Below, in pieces: positions 40,530 to 50,194 of a stretch of DNA of 64,000 nt. The notes under the pieces were generated by a model. That model was not told the DNA's origin. It made no database searches and saw only the letters and a list, made by a program, of their open reading frames with translations. Source of the stretch: Actinomadura oligospora ATCC 43269 (GTDB taxonomy: Bacteria > Actinomycetota > Actinomycetes > Streptosporangiales > Streptosporangiaceae); assembly GCF_000518265.1 (NCBI RefSeq), contig NZ_JADG01000008.1, forward strand, positions 469,484 to 533,483. The letters are read 5' to 3'. How positions within the stretch are numbered: the first letter of the stretch is position 1; every line of letters begins with the position of its first letter. A program made the translations under genes and the position numbers.

Positions 40530-43500
40530 ATGGATGATCAAGAATGGCCCGCCATGGGATGGATCGGGATCGCGACGGGCCACGAACTCACCGTCGAGGG
40601 GACGCGGCGTCCGGCGCTCGCCTGCCGGACGGCCGCGGGCCGCGTGCTGGCCAAGGTGCCCGCCGCCGTCAGGAGGGATCCGGCGGCGGTGCGGCTCGCC
40701 ACCCTCTGCGACCGGCTCGGCGAGCACGCGCGTTCGGCGCACGACCGGGTCGAGTCCTGGATGGTGCGGTCGCTGCCCGTCCCGGCCGAGGTGTTCGCGG
40801 CCGTCTGGGACGACCCGGTCTGGCGCGAGACGCTCACCGACCTGGTCGTCGCCCCGATCGTCGACGGCGCGCCCGACCTCGGCCGCTGCGCGCTTCTGCG
40901 CGAGAGCGCGTGGGCGGACGCGGACGCCTTCGCGATCCCGCACCCGCTGCTGCTCGGCGACGAGCTGCTCGTCTGGCGGGCGCGGAACCTCACGCAGGTC
41001 GTCGACCAGGTACGCCGCGAGGTGTGGACGCGTCCCGCGAGCATGGACCGCTCGTTCGGCTCGGTCGATCCCTTCGGCTACGCGGGCGCACGGTACGAGA
41101 GCGGCGGCGCGTTCGAGCGACGCGTCCACGACCTGGGCGGACGGATCAAGGGGGACCGGGCACGGTTCACCGTGCACGCCCCCGAGCCGCTCGGCGTCGA
41201 GATCGACGTGGACTGGAGCGGGCCGATGAGCCCGGCCTACATGTCCGGGCTGCGCTTCGCCGCGGGCGGCCGGGAGATCGGCGACATCGCCTGGTCCGAG
41301 GGCGTCCGCCTTCTCATGGCCCTGTTCGCGGACCGCACCGAGGACGAGACGGAGCCGGAGGTCGAGGCGGCCGAGGCGTACTCCCACTTCTGCGACGCCC
41401 ACCAGGGCGAGCCCGGCACCGTCGCGTCCTCCGGCATCGCCCGCCCGACGCGCGACCTGCTGCTGCGCGCCGGGGCGGTGCTACCGGGCACGCCGGGCCA
41501 CTCCGACGAGGACACGTGCGTCGCCGTCCGCTACGAGCACCCCGTCCTGGACGAGCCGGTCGTCGAACTCGTCCGGCGCGCGGCCGTCGACGGCGACAAG
41601 GCCGAGAAGTCGCTCTACGACCTGGTCCCCGTGGCGGAGACCGGCGTCGGCGTCGTGCACGCGGGCCCGCTCGGCTTCCTCGCGTCCGCCCTGCACCGGT
41701 ACCCGGCGCACCGCGCCCGCATCCTGGCCGCGCACACCGACCTGCGGGCAGCCCGTGACCTGGCCGCCCGCAAGCCCGGCCTCGCCCGCACCGTGCTCAC
41801 CCGCACCGGCGACGACCTGGAGACGCACGCGCCCGAACTGCTGCCGCCGTTCTACGAGGAGTGCGCGCGGATCATGGCCGCCGCGGGCAGTGCCCGCTTC
41901 GCCGCCGCCTTCTTCGAGAAGGCCCGCGCCGCCGAGGACGTGCACGCGCTACCGGTCGACGAGGCCGCGCTCATCGCGGCGCACCTCGTCGCGGGCCCGG
42001 ACGCGGCCGGGACGGCCACGCTCAAGAAGCACGGCACGCGGCTCGCCGCCCGCCATCCCGCCCCCGTCGCGTACCGCTGGCACCGCGGCCTGCTCACCGA
42101 GTGGTGCGAGGAGGTCCTGGACGGCGAGGACGGCGCACTCGCACTGGCCGACGGCTGGGCAACGCTGGCGAAGGCCGCCGGGCACGCGCTCGGCGGGCCC
42201 GAGGACGAACGCGCCGTCCGCGCCCTGCTGGAGAGCGGCTGCATGGAGTCGGCACCGCGAGCCCTCTGGACGTTCGTCCTTCCCCTGCTCGGCCCGATGG
42301 CACGGGCGGAGGTGGGCATCGGCCGGGCGTTCCTCGGCGTCCTGCCGCTGCCCGCCAAGGACACCCCCAAGGCGAAGGGCACGGCGGTGTCGCTCCTCAT
42401 CGGCAACCTCGCGGACGCGGGCCTGACCGACCCGTTCACCACGTCCCCCGGCCTGTCGGGAACGGCGGTGAAGGACTGGCTCGGCCGCTTCCTGAAGCTG
42501 TACGCGGGCCTCGCGCTCCCCGCCGCCGGTCTCGGCGACCTCCTGCACGACGCCGGTACACGGCTGCGCGCAGCGGGCCTCACCTGCGACGACCACGAGG
42601 CGCTCCTGGGGACGGACGAGGACGAGGTGAACCGCTGGGAGGAGACCGCCGCCGACCTCCCGCTCCTTGACCTCCTCCTGGATCGCGGCGTCCCGCTCGC
42701 GCGGCCCCGGCTGTTGCACACGTTCAAGCTGTACGACCGGCTCGCCTCCGGAGCGGGCACCGACCTGGCCGCCGTCGCCGCCGACCCGGACTGGGCTCCG
42801 CTGCTGCGCGACGCGATCGTGGGCAACGTGACCAACCAGCTCAACGTCACCGAGCCCGCCGTCCCGGAGCAGACCGTCCCCGAGACCGTACGGGCCCTGA
42901 CCACGACACCGGGGACGGCGCGGATCGTCGCCGCCCTCCTGGCCGAGCACGCCGAACGGCTCCCCGACCAGGGACTTCCGGACGCGCACGCCGCCCTGTG
43001 CGACGCCGAGCGGTTCACCATCGCCGGAGTCCCCGACGCTCTCCTGGACAGCGTCCGGACGATCACGACCGGGACGGACCCGGCCCGCGCCCTCGCCGCC
43101 ACGTTGAGCGGCGGCGTCCTGGACGAACTGGAGTTGCCCGCCTTCGTCCCCGGCCACGTCAACACCATCACCGACTACCTGGAGGAGAGCGGCACCGACC
43201 TGCTCCTGATCGAGTCCGGCCGGCTCTGGGAGCACAAGTTCCGCGCGTCCGTCGTCACAGCGGACGGAGTCGGCCCGTCCCACGGCTTCGGCACGTACGA
43301 GTACGTCTCCAGCCGATCCCACGAACGGACCGAGGCGCGCGACCTGGACGACCGCTGCCTGATCGCCGTGAACGGCCGGGTGACCGTCCTGGACCACGGC
43401 GGCCCGCACTGCCCGCACGGCAGCGCGCACCCGGCCGCCGTCCGCGTCGTCCCGGCCGACGGCGAACGCGTCGCCTTCCCCGGCGGCGCCGAGGCCACCG

Positions 43501-45392
43501 TGTGGCGCGGCCAGGGCCGGATCATCGAGCTGCGGGACCCGGCCGGACGCACCATCGGACGCTACGTCCGCGGCTGGGGCAGGGTGCCCGAGCACGACGG
43601 CGCCGAGAACATCAGCACGGTCGAGCACCACCGTTACGCGTCCGGGACCCGCCTGGTGGCACCTCCCGGACGATGGTCGGGGATGCGTCCGCGCGACCCC
43701 GAGGGCTCCAGCGCGCTGCGCGCCGTCGACGAGAAGAAGGCGCAGGCCCTGATCGACGTCGCGGACGCCGCGCTCGCCGCCGAACTCATGCGCGTGCTGG
43801 ACCCCGACAGCGAGTACTCGGCGAAGGTCGCCGCCCGCGACGAGCTGGCGGGACGGCTCCGCCCGCTCCTGCCGGAGATCACCGACGAGTCGCTCTGGAA
43901 GGGCGTCACGTTCCTGGTGTGGACGGCCGTCGAATGCCGCGAGCGCGCGTTCGCCCTGCTGGATCGCCTCGCGCTGACCCCGCCGCCCCACCTGCGTCCG
44001 GCCCCCGCCTCCGCGACCCCCGCCGTCCGGTCCGAGCCGTCCCCCGAGCCGGACGATCCGGGCCCTGAGTCCGCGTACGAGCGGATCGTCCACTTCACCC
44101 GTGCCGCCGTCGAGGCGCCGTACGACAGGACGATCGCGACCTTCGACTCCTCCGCCGTCAAGGGGATCGAGAACACGCTCGGCCGTCTCGGCGCCGCCGT
44201 CCTGGAGGCAGCGTGGGACGACGGCGTCGGACGCGCGCGACTTTCGAGACTGGCCGCCGTCCCCGAACTCCTCCGCACCGACGGCGCCTGGCACGTCGCC
44301 CGCCTGCGCCCGGAGTACGACCTCGGGTGGATCCGCTCGGGCCGAGGGCCCATCGCGATCGCCGCCGTCGCCGACTACGAGCAGGTGGGGCACGGGTACG
44401 CGGTCACGGCGCTCCTCCACACCCCGGACGGTCCCGACCCGCTCCTGTTCACCCGCAACCGCGTCGTCGAGCTGCGGACCTGCCGCGGCTGGGGCGACCC
44501 CGACCGGCTCCGGCGCGCACTCGACCTGATCGCCGAGAACGGCCCGCCGCCCGTGGACCGGGACGCGACCGCACGCGCCTTCGCCGAGGCCACAGGCTTG
44601 TCACCGGCCCAGTGCCTGATCCTGCTGTCCACCTCGGCCCGGACCCTCTTCTGGCCGGACGGCTGGGCGCGGGGCCGCGTCGCCGCCCTCGCCCGCGAAT
44701 CCGGCCTGCCCGAGATCGACCTGCACATCGCCGCGCTCTCCCTGGAGGCGCTCACCACCGCGGACGAGGCCGTCGACGTCGTCGAGCTGCTCATGCCCGA
44801 CGACCCCGCCGACCTCTGGCGCACGGGCCCCGACCTGGACCGGGCGGTCGCGTACTGGACGGAACGCCACCCGAGGCTCACCCCGCTCACCACCGGGCAG
44901 TGGGTCACCCTCGCCTCCGGCGCCGAGGACGCGCTGGAGGCCATGCTCGCCCTGCTCGGCGAGCGTCCGTCCGCGCCGCCGCTGGGTCACCTCGCCCGCG
45001 CCGCAGGGCTCCTGGCCGTCCGCCTGCCCAAGGACCACCCCGCCCGGACGACCGCCGCCGCCCGCCTTCGTGACCTGCACGAACACGTCACCGACCCGGG
45101 CTCGTCCCTGCCCATCGCCGCCGGGGTCACTTCGGTCGCCGCCCTGGAACGAGCCGCCGGAGCGACCGCGTCCCACCTCCCGGAGCACCGGCTCGCCATC
45201 GGCGAAGCCCTCATCCTGGAGCCCGCCGGAGACGGCTACCGCGTCCACCTCCGTCCGTCCCGCTGGTCCGACCTGGACGCGCTGGCCTCGGCCCTCCGCC
45301 GCGGCGGGGCCACCGATGTCGCCCTGGTCATGGAGGACCTCCGCTTCCTCCGTTCGTCCGATTCCCTGGAGGCCGCGACCCGGCTGGAGTGA
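40530..45392 (+). CDS. Very large DUF4132-like protein
   Basis: About 1620 residues from the ATG at 40530 (a GTG at 40500 would add ten). No signal peptide or membrane helix is evident, so it is probably cytoplasmic. The N-terminal ~270 residues (WMVRSLPVPAEVFAAVWDDP ... RFAAGGREIGDIAWSEGVRL) resemble the DUF4132 domain of large actinomycete proteins related to E. coli YehI/MolR-like proteins. The long middle part is alpha-helical and repeat-like, and the C-terminal third shows no family I can name. Such proteins are widespread but uncharacterised. It stands alone downstream of the sigma/CU044 pair. Confidence 0.75.
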   Translation: MDDQEWPAMGWIGIATGHELTVEGTRRPALACRTAAGRVLAKVPAAVRRDPAAVRLATLCDRLGEHARSAHDRVESWMVRSLPVPAEVFAAVWDDPVWRETLTDLVVAPIVDGAPDLGRCALLRESAWADADAFAIPHPLLLGDELLVWRARNLTQVVDQVRREVWTRPASMDRSFGSVDPFGYAGARYESGGAFERRVHDLGGRIKGDRARFTVHAPEPLGVEIDVDWSGPMSPAYMSGLRFAAGGREIGDIAWSEGVRLLMALFADRTEDETEPEVEAAEAYSHFCDAHQGEPGTVASSGIARPTRDLLLRAGAVLPGTPGHSDEDTCVAVRYEHPVLDEPVVELVRRAAVDGDKAEKSLYDLVPVAETGVGVVHAGPLGFLASALHRYPAHRARILAAHTDLRAARDLAARKPGLARTVLTRTGDDLETHAPELLPPFYEECARIMAAAGSARFAAAFFEKARAAEDVHALPVDEAALIAAHLVAGPDAAGTATLKKHGTRLAARHPAPVAYRWHRGLLTEWCEEVLDGEDGALALADGWATLAKAAGHALGGPEDERAVRALLESGCMESAPRALWTFVLPLLGPMARAEVGIGRAFLGVLPLPAKDTPKAKGTAVSLLIGNLADAGLTDPFTTSPGLSGTAVKDWLGRFLKLYAGLALPAAGLGDLLHDAGTRLRAAGLTCDDHEALLGTDEDEVNRWEETAADLPLLDLLLDRGVPLARPRLLHTFKLYDRLASGAGTDLAAVAADPDWAPLLRDAIVGNVTNQLNVTEPAVPEQTVPETVRALTTTPGTARIVAALLAEHAERLPDQGLPDAHAALCDAERFTIAGVPDALLDSVRTITTGTDPARALAATLSGGVLDELELPAFVPGHVNTITDYLEESGTDLLLIESGRLWEHKFRASVVTADGVGPSHGFGTYEYVSSRSHERTEARDLDDRCLIAVNGRVTVLDHGGPHCPHGSAHPAAVRVVPADGERVAFPGGAEATVWRGQGRIIELRDPAGRTIGRYVRGWGRVPEHDGAENISTVEHHRYASGTRLVAPPGRWSGMRPRDPEGSSALRAVDEKKAQALIDVADAALAAELMRVLDPDSEYSAKVAARDELAGRLRPLLPEITDESLWKGVTFLVWTAVECRERAFALLDRLALTPPPHLRPAPASATPAVRSEPSPEPDDPGPESAYERIVHFTRAAVEAPYDRTIATFDSSAVKGIENTLGRLGAAVLEAAWDDGVGRARLSRLAAVPELLRTDGAWHVARLRPEYDLGWIRSGRGPIAIAAVADYEQVGHGYAVTALLHTPDGPDPLLFTRNRVVELRTCRGWGDPDRLRRALDLIAENGPPPVDRDATARAFAEATGLSPAQCLILLSTSARTLFWPDGWARGRVAALARESGLPEIDLHIAALSLEALTTADEAVDVVELLMPDDPADLWRTGPDLDRAVAYWTERHPRLTPLTTGQWVTLASGAEDALEAMLALLGERPSAPPLGHLARAAGLLAVRLPKDHPARTTAAARLRDLHEHVTDPGSSLPIAAGVTSVAALERAAGATASHLPEHRLAIGEALILEPAGDGYRVHLRPSRWSDLDALASALRRGGATDVALVMEDLRFLRSSDSLEAATRLE

Positions 45393-45522
45393 CGCTTTCG
45401 GAACTTCCTCCCCATACCGGACGTCCATCCTGGCGAGAGGGATGACCCTCGGCTGCGCCCGGCGGCCCCACGTCGGCGGTGGTCCCAGCCCCCGCACGGG
45501 CGGCACGCGAACGGAGCATTCG

Positions 45523-46434
45523 ATGATCATCGGTCTCGTGACCGCCCTCTCCGCCTCGGCCTGTTACGGCGTCGGGTCGGTGCTGCAGGCCATGGGATCG
45601 CGCAGATCCGCCCGCCAGGAGGCCGCCGCGGGGCCCGGGACCGCCACCACCCAGCACGGCGGCCCCAGCCTCTCCTCCACCGCGAAAGCCGCCGTGACAT
45701 GGGAGTTCATGGTCGGAACCGTGCTCGACTTCGTCGGTTTCGGCCTCGGCGCGCTCGCCGCCAGGCTGCTGCCCCTGTTCCTCTCCCAGACCGTGATCAG
45801 CGCCAACCTGGTGATCACCGCGGTGCTGGGCATCAGGCTGCTGGGCGTGAGGCTGGGCCGCCGGGAGTGGGCCTCCATCGCCACGGTCTGCCTGGCCCTG
45901 GTCCTGCTGGCCGGGGCCGCGGGCCCCGAGGGCGGCGGCGACACCCCGATCTCCACCCACTGGTGGCTGCTGGCGGCCTCCGTGCTGCTGATCGGCGGCG
46001 GCACCGTCGCGGTGCGCTGGCTCGGAGCGAAGGCGGCGATCCTCGCCGGACTGCTGTCCGGCCTGGGCTTCGGCGTGGTGGGCATCGGCGTCCGGGTCCT
46101 GAACGGCGCGGACCCGCTCGCCCCCGGCGCGCTCCTGACCGACCCCGCCCTGTACGCCATCCTGGTCGGCGGCGTCGGCGGCATGTACCTCCACACCGTC
46201 GCCCTGCAGATCGGCTCGATCAACGGCGCGACAGCGGCCCTGGTGGTGGGCGAGACCGTCGTCCCCGGAGCCCTCGGCGTCATCTGGCTCGGCGACGCCT
46301 CCCGCCCGGGCTACGCCTGGGCCGCCGCCGTCGGCTTCGTCCTGGCCGTGATCGGCGCCGTCGCCGTCGCCTGGTTCGGCGAACCAGAGACCGCCCAGAC
46401 CCGGGACCACCACCCGGAGGAACTCCTCGCCTAA
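45523..46434 (+). CDS. DMT-superfamily (EamA-like) membrane transporter
   Basis: A 303-residue protein with about nine to ten membrane helices in two repeated halves, as in the drug/metabolite transporter superfamily. Helical stretches include SQTVISANLVITAVLGI and GATAALVVGETVVPGALG, the latter typical of EamA repeats. The ATG at 45523 begins directly with the first helix (MIIGLVTALSASACYGVGSV). The substrate is unknown; some relatives are annotated as magnesium transporter NIPA-like. Confidence 0.82.
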   Translation: MIIGLVTALSASACYGVGSVLQAMGSRRSARQEAAAGPGTATTQHGGPSLSSTAKAAVTWEFMVGTVLDFVGFGLGALAARLLPLFLSQTVISANLVITAVLGIRLLGVRLGRREWASIATVCLALVLLAGAAGPEGGGDTPISTHWWLLAASVLLIGGGTVAVRWLGAKAAILAGLLSGLGFGVVGIGVRVLNGADPLAPGALLTDPALYAILVGGVGGMYLHTVALQIGSINGATAALVVGETVVPGALGVIWLGDASRPGYAWAAAVGFVLAVIGAVAVAWFGEPETAQTRDHHPEELLA

Positions 46435-46452
46435 GGCCGCCCCGCCACCCTG

Positions 46453-46475
46453 TCGGCCTTGAGGCCACAGGCCGA
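46453..46475 (+). terminator. Hairpin after the DMT transporter
   Basis: TCGGCCT and AGGCCGA pair perfectly around a 9-nt loop, 18 bases after the stop. There is no clear U-tract. Confidence 0.4.
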
Positions 46476-46654
46476 ACGCGACCACACCCATGCCTTGCCG
46501 GCGCGGCTCTAAGTTCGCCCCGATCACATTCGAGCCTCAGGTGGCGGAAGCTCGGACGGCGAAAACTGCTCAGCTCAGGGTTGACGGGGAGCTGGTGCCA
46601 AGCCCTGAAAGTGATGCACCCGGTTTCCGGGGCGGTGCGGCTGGTGCGTCGTGA

Positions 46655-47212
46655 TCACAACAGGTCCTGGGCGCAGGATTCGATGAATGCGGCGCCATCT
46701 GCACTGTAGGGCCCTTCAATCTCCTTGATCGGAAATCGCGACCGGGCTTCGGATAGGAGTCGTCGCGCGATACCTCTGCGCTTCCAGGATGCTGCCGTCC
46801 ATATGTGGCCTACGGACTCATAGAAGCCCTCATGGCCCCGGTCGTACAAGACGACGAATCCAGTGAGGTGGCCTTTGTAATGCCATGGACCGTTCTCTCC
46901 GCCCACTCCGGAGACCGGAGCCGACATCACCAGCCAGATGCCACCCTCGCCTGGAGAATGGTCCCATCCGAACGCGCGCTTGTAGGCGGAGGCGGCGAGG
47001 TCCAGAGGGCTCTCGCTCCAGCCGTCTGGCGTGTCGAACGACTGTCTGGCGAGAGTGGCAGTGCCGAGCTCAAAGGCGGCATTGTCCAGGTCGATGCCTG
47101 ACATGACCAGGTCCCAGTCTCCCTCCGAGGGGGGCGCCTCCCATGAGATGAGCGGACCGAGGTGTGCGGCGACGTTCTGTTCTGCTTCCTCGACGAGGAA
47201 TCGAAACGCCAT
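46655..47212 (-). CDS. GNAT-like N-acetyltransferase
   Basis: A 185-residue protein. The C-terminal half carries a GNAT acetyl-CoA motif (VGHIWTAASWKRRGIARRLL, motif A with R/Q-x-x-G-x-A) and a following helix. The N-terminal half is unusual and lacks clear family features. Its codon use is less GC-biased than its neighbours, which can indicate acquired DNA. It lies just outside the proposed island edge, on the chromosome side. Substrate unknown. Confidence 0.75.
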   Translation of the reverse strand: MAFRFLVEEAEQNVAAHLGPLISWEAPPSEGDWDLVMSGIDLDNAAFELGTATLARQSFDTPDGWSESPLDLAASAYKRAFGWDHSPGEGGIWLVMSAPVSGVGGENGPWHYKGHLTGFVVLYDRGHEGFYESVGHIWTAASWKRRGIARRLLSEARSRFPIKEIEGPYSADGAAFIESCAQDLL

Positions 47213-47470
47213 CTCGCCATTATGTGACGTGGGTCGCGCTCGGTCGGCGGAGGCCCGTGGCTCACCGTGACTGGGTGGTCCGATGTGACTGTGCTGGTGG
47301 AGTGGCTCGCGGCGGCCGGTGCGAGCGGCTTGATCTTCACGGTGACTGCGGCGAGGGAAATCGCGCGCCGCATGCCCACGGGTGTGTGTATCGGCCTGTC
47401 CCGTGCCACCGGATCACAACCGAGCAGCCATCGGACAGCCACGGAGGCAAAGTACCCCGAAAACGACGCT

Positions 47471-47499
47471 GGGCAAACGCGACATATTTGCGTTCGCCC
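47471..47499 (-). terminator. Hairpin left of the attachment site, likely the original tRNA-Lys terminator
   Basis: GGGCAAACGC and GCGTTCGCCC pair over ten bases with one mismatch around a 9-nt loop. Read on the minus strand, it lies 13 bases beyond the tRNA-Lys 3' fragment and is soon followed by GTTTTC. That is where the terminator of the intact tRNA gene would sit before integration. Confidence 0.5.
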
Positions 47500-47511
47500 A
47501 GGTCAGGTGGG

Positions 47512-47553
47512 TGGGTCGCGTGGGACTCGAACCCACAACCTACGGATTAAAAG
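47512..47553 (-). other. tRNA-Lys(TTT) 3'-half fragment, probable attachment site
   Basis: On the minus strand the 42 bases run from the anticodon loop (CTTTTAATCCG) through the variable and T-arm (GGTTCGAGTCCC) to the end of the acceptor stem (GCGACCCA). The 5' half of a tRNA does not follow upstream: beyond the anticodon loop the sequence is unrelated. It is therefore not a functional tRNA but the duplicated 3' end left by tRNA-targeting integration (att core). The orientation puts the inserted element to the right. Confidence 0.8.
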
Positions 47554-47873
47554 CGCCCAAATACTCCCACAACGGGTGTTTTCAAGTGCCGAATCGTGCC
47601 GGTGCGTCCACCTGCGTCCACTCTGCGTGCCAGCCCCTGCTTCTGGCTGACGCCAGGTACCGAAACCCCCGAGCAGCCACCGAGTGGCCACGCCACCGTG
47701 GCGTATCAGCAGGGCTGGCCTGGGCGCGGTAGCTTGTTCGTCTGCTGGCTCCGGCTGGCCACAGTTGCAGAAGGTACTGCTCGAGTCCCTCGGGGAAGCC
47801 GCCTGCTCGTCTCTGAAGGCTGAGTCCACGCCGTGGAACAGGACGGAGCGAAGCCCTGACCTGTGCAGCTCCC
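47554..47873. other. Gene-free stretch between attachment site and caspase gene
   Basis: About 320 bases inside the left end of the proposed island. Short frames exist in several phases but none has a good start, ribosome-binding site or recognisable sequence. I see no repeats or RNA genes beyond the tRNA fragment. Confidence 0.6.
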
Positions 47874-49862
47874 TTATTTATCCCCGGTGACACGGACCTG
47901 GGCGGAGGGTCCTTTGGGTGCGTCGGAGGGCTTTCCGGTGGAGGTGGGCAAGGGCCCCGTGTGGGGGATTTGCCACAGCAGGCATCCGCTGTCGTACGAC
48001 GACGGGACAGAGCCTGTGAACTTGGGGTGGCCCTGGGAGGTGGCGCCGGCAAGGGTTCTGCCGTCGGGGCTCCATGCCAGGGACTGCGTCAGGTTGTGGG
48101 TCAGCGTGGCGGTGGGGCGGCGGGTGGTCATGTCCCACAGTTGCACGCCGTGCGGTCCGGCGGTGGCGATCGCCCCGCCGCTCTCGTTGAGCGCCACGGC
48201 GTAGGTGGTTCCTGCGGAAAGTGTCGCCCTGATGTGCAGCGAGGTGGTGTCCCACAGCCGTACGCCGCCCTCGCCTGCGGTGACGAGGAGCCGTCCGTCC
48301 GAGGTGAACAGCACCGCGTGCGTGTCGTCGAGCAGGCCGATCTCATGGCCGAAGCGATGACCGGCAACGTCCCACAGCCAGCACCCGCGCTGGTTGGCGC
48401 ATGCGACCGTCTTGCCGTCTGGACTGAAGGCTATGGCGCGCAGGTTGTGCTCCGACGAGATCGCACGGACGCGGCCGGTGGATGTGTCCAGCAGTCGGAA
48501 GCTGTTCTTCATGTCGTAGGCGCTGGTGTCGTCGCGGCGCCCGGCGGTGTCCGCGCCGCCGCATGCCAGCATCCTGCCGTGGAGGCCGAACGCCAACGGC
48601 ACCATGTTTATGTTGCCGTTCTTGGTGGGGAAGGTGGCGATGGGGACCGCGGTGGCCGCGTCTCGCACCCGGATGTCGTTCCAGCTGCCGGTCGCGAAGG
48701 TCTTGCCGTCGGGGCTGAACGCCACGCAAGACACTTCCAACTGCTCATCGGAGGACTCGGCGACCATCTTGCCGGTGGCAGCGTCCCAGACATGCGCGAC
48801 GGATGATCCATCGATGGTGACGAGCGTCCGGCCGGCCGGACTGAATGCCACGTCCTTGGTGTCGACGCCGGTGAGTCTTCGGGCGCGGGCCGAATCCTCG
48901 CTCTCTCCCCGGGCCCACAGCGCAGCCCCGGTGGCCGTGCCCGCGCCGGCGAATGCGACGCCGCCCATGATGAACGCTCGCCGCCGGATCCCGTGGGGGG
49001 TGGCGCGAGTGCTACCTGCCGGGCGAGGGCGGGGTGGGGCGGTGGCAGGTGTGGTGGACTCCCCTGTTGATGGGGTGGCGTGGTCGAACGCCGCGGCGTT
49101 ACGGGCGAAGGCGAGCTCCTCGGCGGTGTCCGCGGTCAGTACGCTCGGTTCGGGCCGAACCTGGTGATCAGGGAACTCGGCCAAGTCCAATCGCAGAAAC
49201 CGCCTGCTGACCTCCTTGTGGATGTCCTTCAGAGTCAGCTCTGCGTCTCTACCGGGAACGCCGTCGCGCACCACCTCGGTGAAGATCTTGGTGAAGTAGG
49301 TCAGCCCGGCCGGGCCGTCCTCATGGATGGCCTGTTGCGATGCGCGCGACGCGGTGAGTGTGTAGGCGCCCTCGACCTTCGCGGCTAACTGGACCTGGTC
49401 GGCCAGACCGGTCCCCTGGGTGTTCCTGGTCGCCAGGCCGGCGTAGCAGCAGTCCAGAATGACGAGCTTCACCCGGGCCTTACACCGGTGCTTGAACTCG
49501 GCGCGCACGTCGTTGAAGCGCAGGGATGTGGCGTGACGCATTCTCGCGTCGGCGTGGGTGTCGACCAGGGCCAACCCCAGATGCTCGCCGTCGAGGAGTT
49601 GCCCGTGCCCGACGTAGTAGAACAACAACACGTCCGTGGTCTCGTGGATGAGCCGAGCGAGCTGCCGATCGAGGCCATGCCGGGTGGTCTTGTCCTTGAA
49701 CACTGAGACACGGGAACGGGGCCAGCCGCACAGGGGCCCGGTCAGTAATTCCCGCATGGCGTTGAGGCTGTTGAGCGCGGCGACCATCTCAGCGAGGCCG
49801 TGGGTGTAGTGGCCGGTACCGATGAGGATCGCCCGCGATCGGGAGAAGTCGATGGCGTTCAT
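47874..49862 (-). CDS. Caspase-like peptidase with WD40 repeats
   Basis: A 662-residue protein. The N-terminal caspase/metacaspase (peptidase C14) domain has the catalytic His in LLFYYVGHGQLLDG and the catalytic Cys in VILDCCYAG, both intact. A Pro/Thr linker and one membrane helix (AFIMGGVAFAGAGTATGAALWA, about residues 300-320) lead to a C-terminal beta-propeller of about seven WD40-like repeats (VAFSPDGKTFATGS, AIAFSPDGKTVACA, SLAWSPDGRTLAGAT). It is translationally coupled to the EACC1-like gene (ATGA). This layout is typical of bacterial conflict or cell-death systems; the propeller probably senses a trigger and the protease is the effector. Confidence 0.92.
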   Translation of the reverse strand: MNAIDFSRSRAILIGTGHYTHGLAEMVAALNSLNAMRELLTGPLCGWPRSRVSVFKDKTTRHGLDRQLARLIHETTDVLLFYYVGHGQLLDGEHLGLALVDTHADARMRHATSLRFNDVRAEFKHRCKARVKLVILDCCYAGLATRNTQGTGLADQVQLAAKVEGAYTLTASRASQQAIHEDGPAGLTYFTKIFTEVVRDGVPGRDAELTLKDIHKEVSRRFLRLDLAEFPDHQVRPEPSVLTADTAEELAFARNAAAFDHATPSTGESTTPATAPPRPRPAGSTRATPHGIRRRAFIMGGVAFAGAGTATGAALWARGESEDSARARRLTGVDTKDVAFSPAGRTLVTIDGSSVAHVWDAATGKMVAESSDEQLEVSCVAFSPDGKTFATGSWNDIRVRDAATAVPIATFPTKNGNINMVPLAFGLHGRMLACGGADTAGRRDDTSAYDMKNSFRLLDTSTGRVRAISSEHNLRAIAFSPDGKTVACANQRGCWLWDVAGHRFGHEIGLLDDTHAVLFTSDGRLLVTAGEGGVRLWDTTSLHIRATLSAGTTYAVALNESGGAIATAGPHGVQLWDMTTRRPTATLTHNLTQSLAWSPDGRTLAGATSQGHPKFTGSVPSSYDSGCLLWQIPHTGPLPTSTGKPSDAPKGPSAQVRVTGDK

Positions 49863-50194
49863 GCGTCGTTCTGGGCCGCCTTGTTCGCCGCCTCCACCAA
49901 GCGCGCGAGCGCCTCGGGGTCGGGCCCGTCCAGCTCGATCTCCGCGTCGCCGATCCTGACCCGTGCATGGGTTGCTTTCGACTCTATCCAGGTGGTCAGC
50001 GCTTTGAGGGTGACGGTGACCGCGCCGCCGGTGCCGCACAGCACGTTGAGGAAATCCCATGCCCCACCCTGCTCGCCTGGTCGCGGCGGGCGCGCTACAG
50101 GCTCCACGGTGACATCGGGTATGTCGCCCAGCCATGCACGCAACAAGTCCATGCTGCTGCTGTCGGCGAGGTAGATCCGTATCTCAGCGCTCAT
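49859..50194 (-). CDS. EACC1-like effector-associated protein
   Basis: A 111-residue protein resembling effector-associated constant component 1 (EACC1) of actinobacterial NTPase/effector conflict systems. The pattern is a short N-terminal strand, LRAWL, the PPRPGEQGGAWDFLNVL region, a small-residue membrane-like helix, and a C-terminal strand pair (ARVRIGDAEIELDGPDPEALARLVEA). EACC1 genes are found directly before effector or protease genes, as here with the caspase. The exact role is not known; an adaptor or activity-controlling partner is proposed. Divergent from the integrase, with about 260 bases of control region between them. Confidence 0.8.
   Translation of the reverse strand: MSAEIRIYLADSSSMDLLRAWLGDIPDVTVEPVARPPRPGEQGGAWDFLNVLCGTGGAVTVTLKALTTWIESKATHARVRIGDAEIELDGPDPEALARLVEAANKAAQNDA

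Noticed and set aside
41949..44420. An 823-codon open frame antisense to the large DUF4132-like gene
   Set aside because: Composition is that of out-of-frame GC-rich DNA (Gly/Arg/Val/Asp with no hydrophobic pattern) and the plus-strand frame is 1620 codons long with normal protein composition.
47512..47553. A functional tRNA-Lys gene
   Set aside because: Only the 3' half is present; upstream of the anticodon loop the sequence cannot form the D-arm or 5' acceptor strand.
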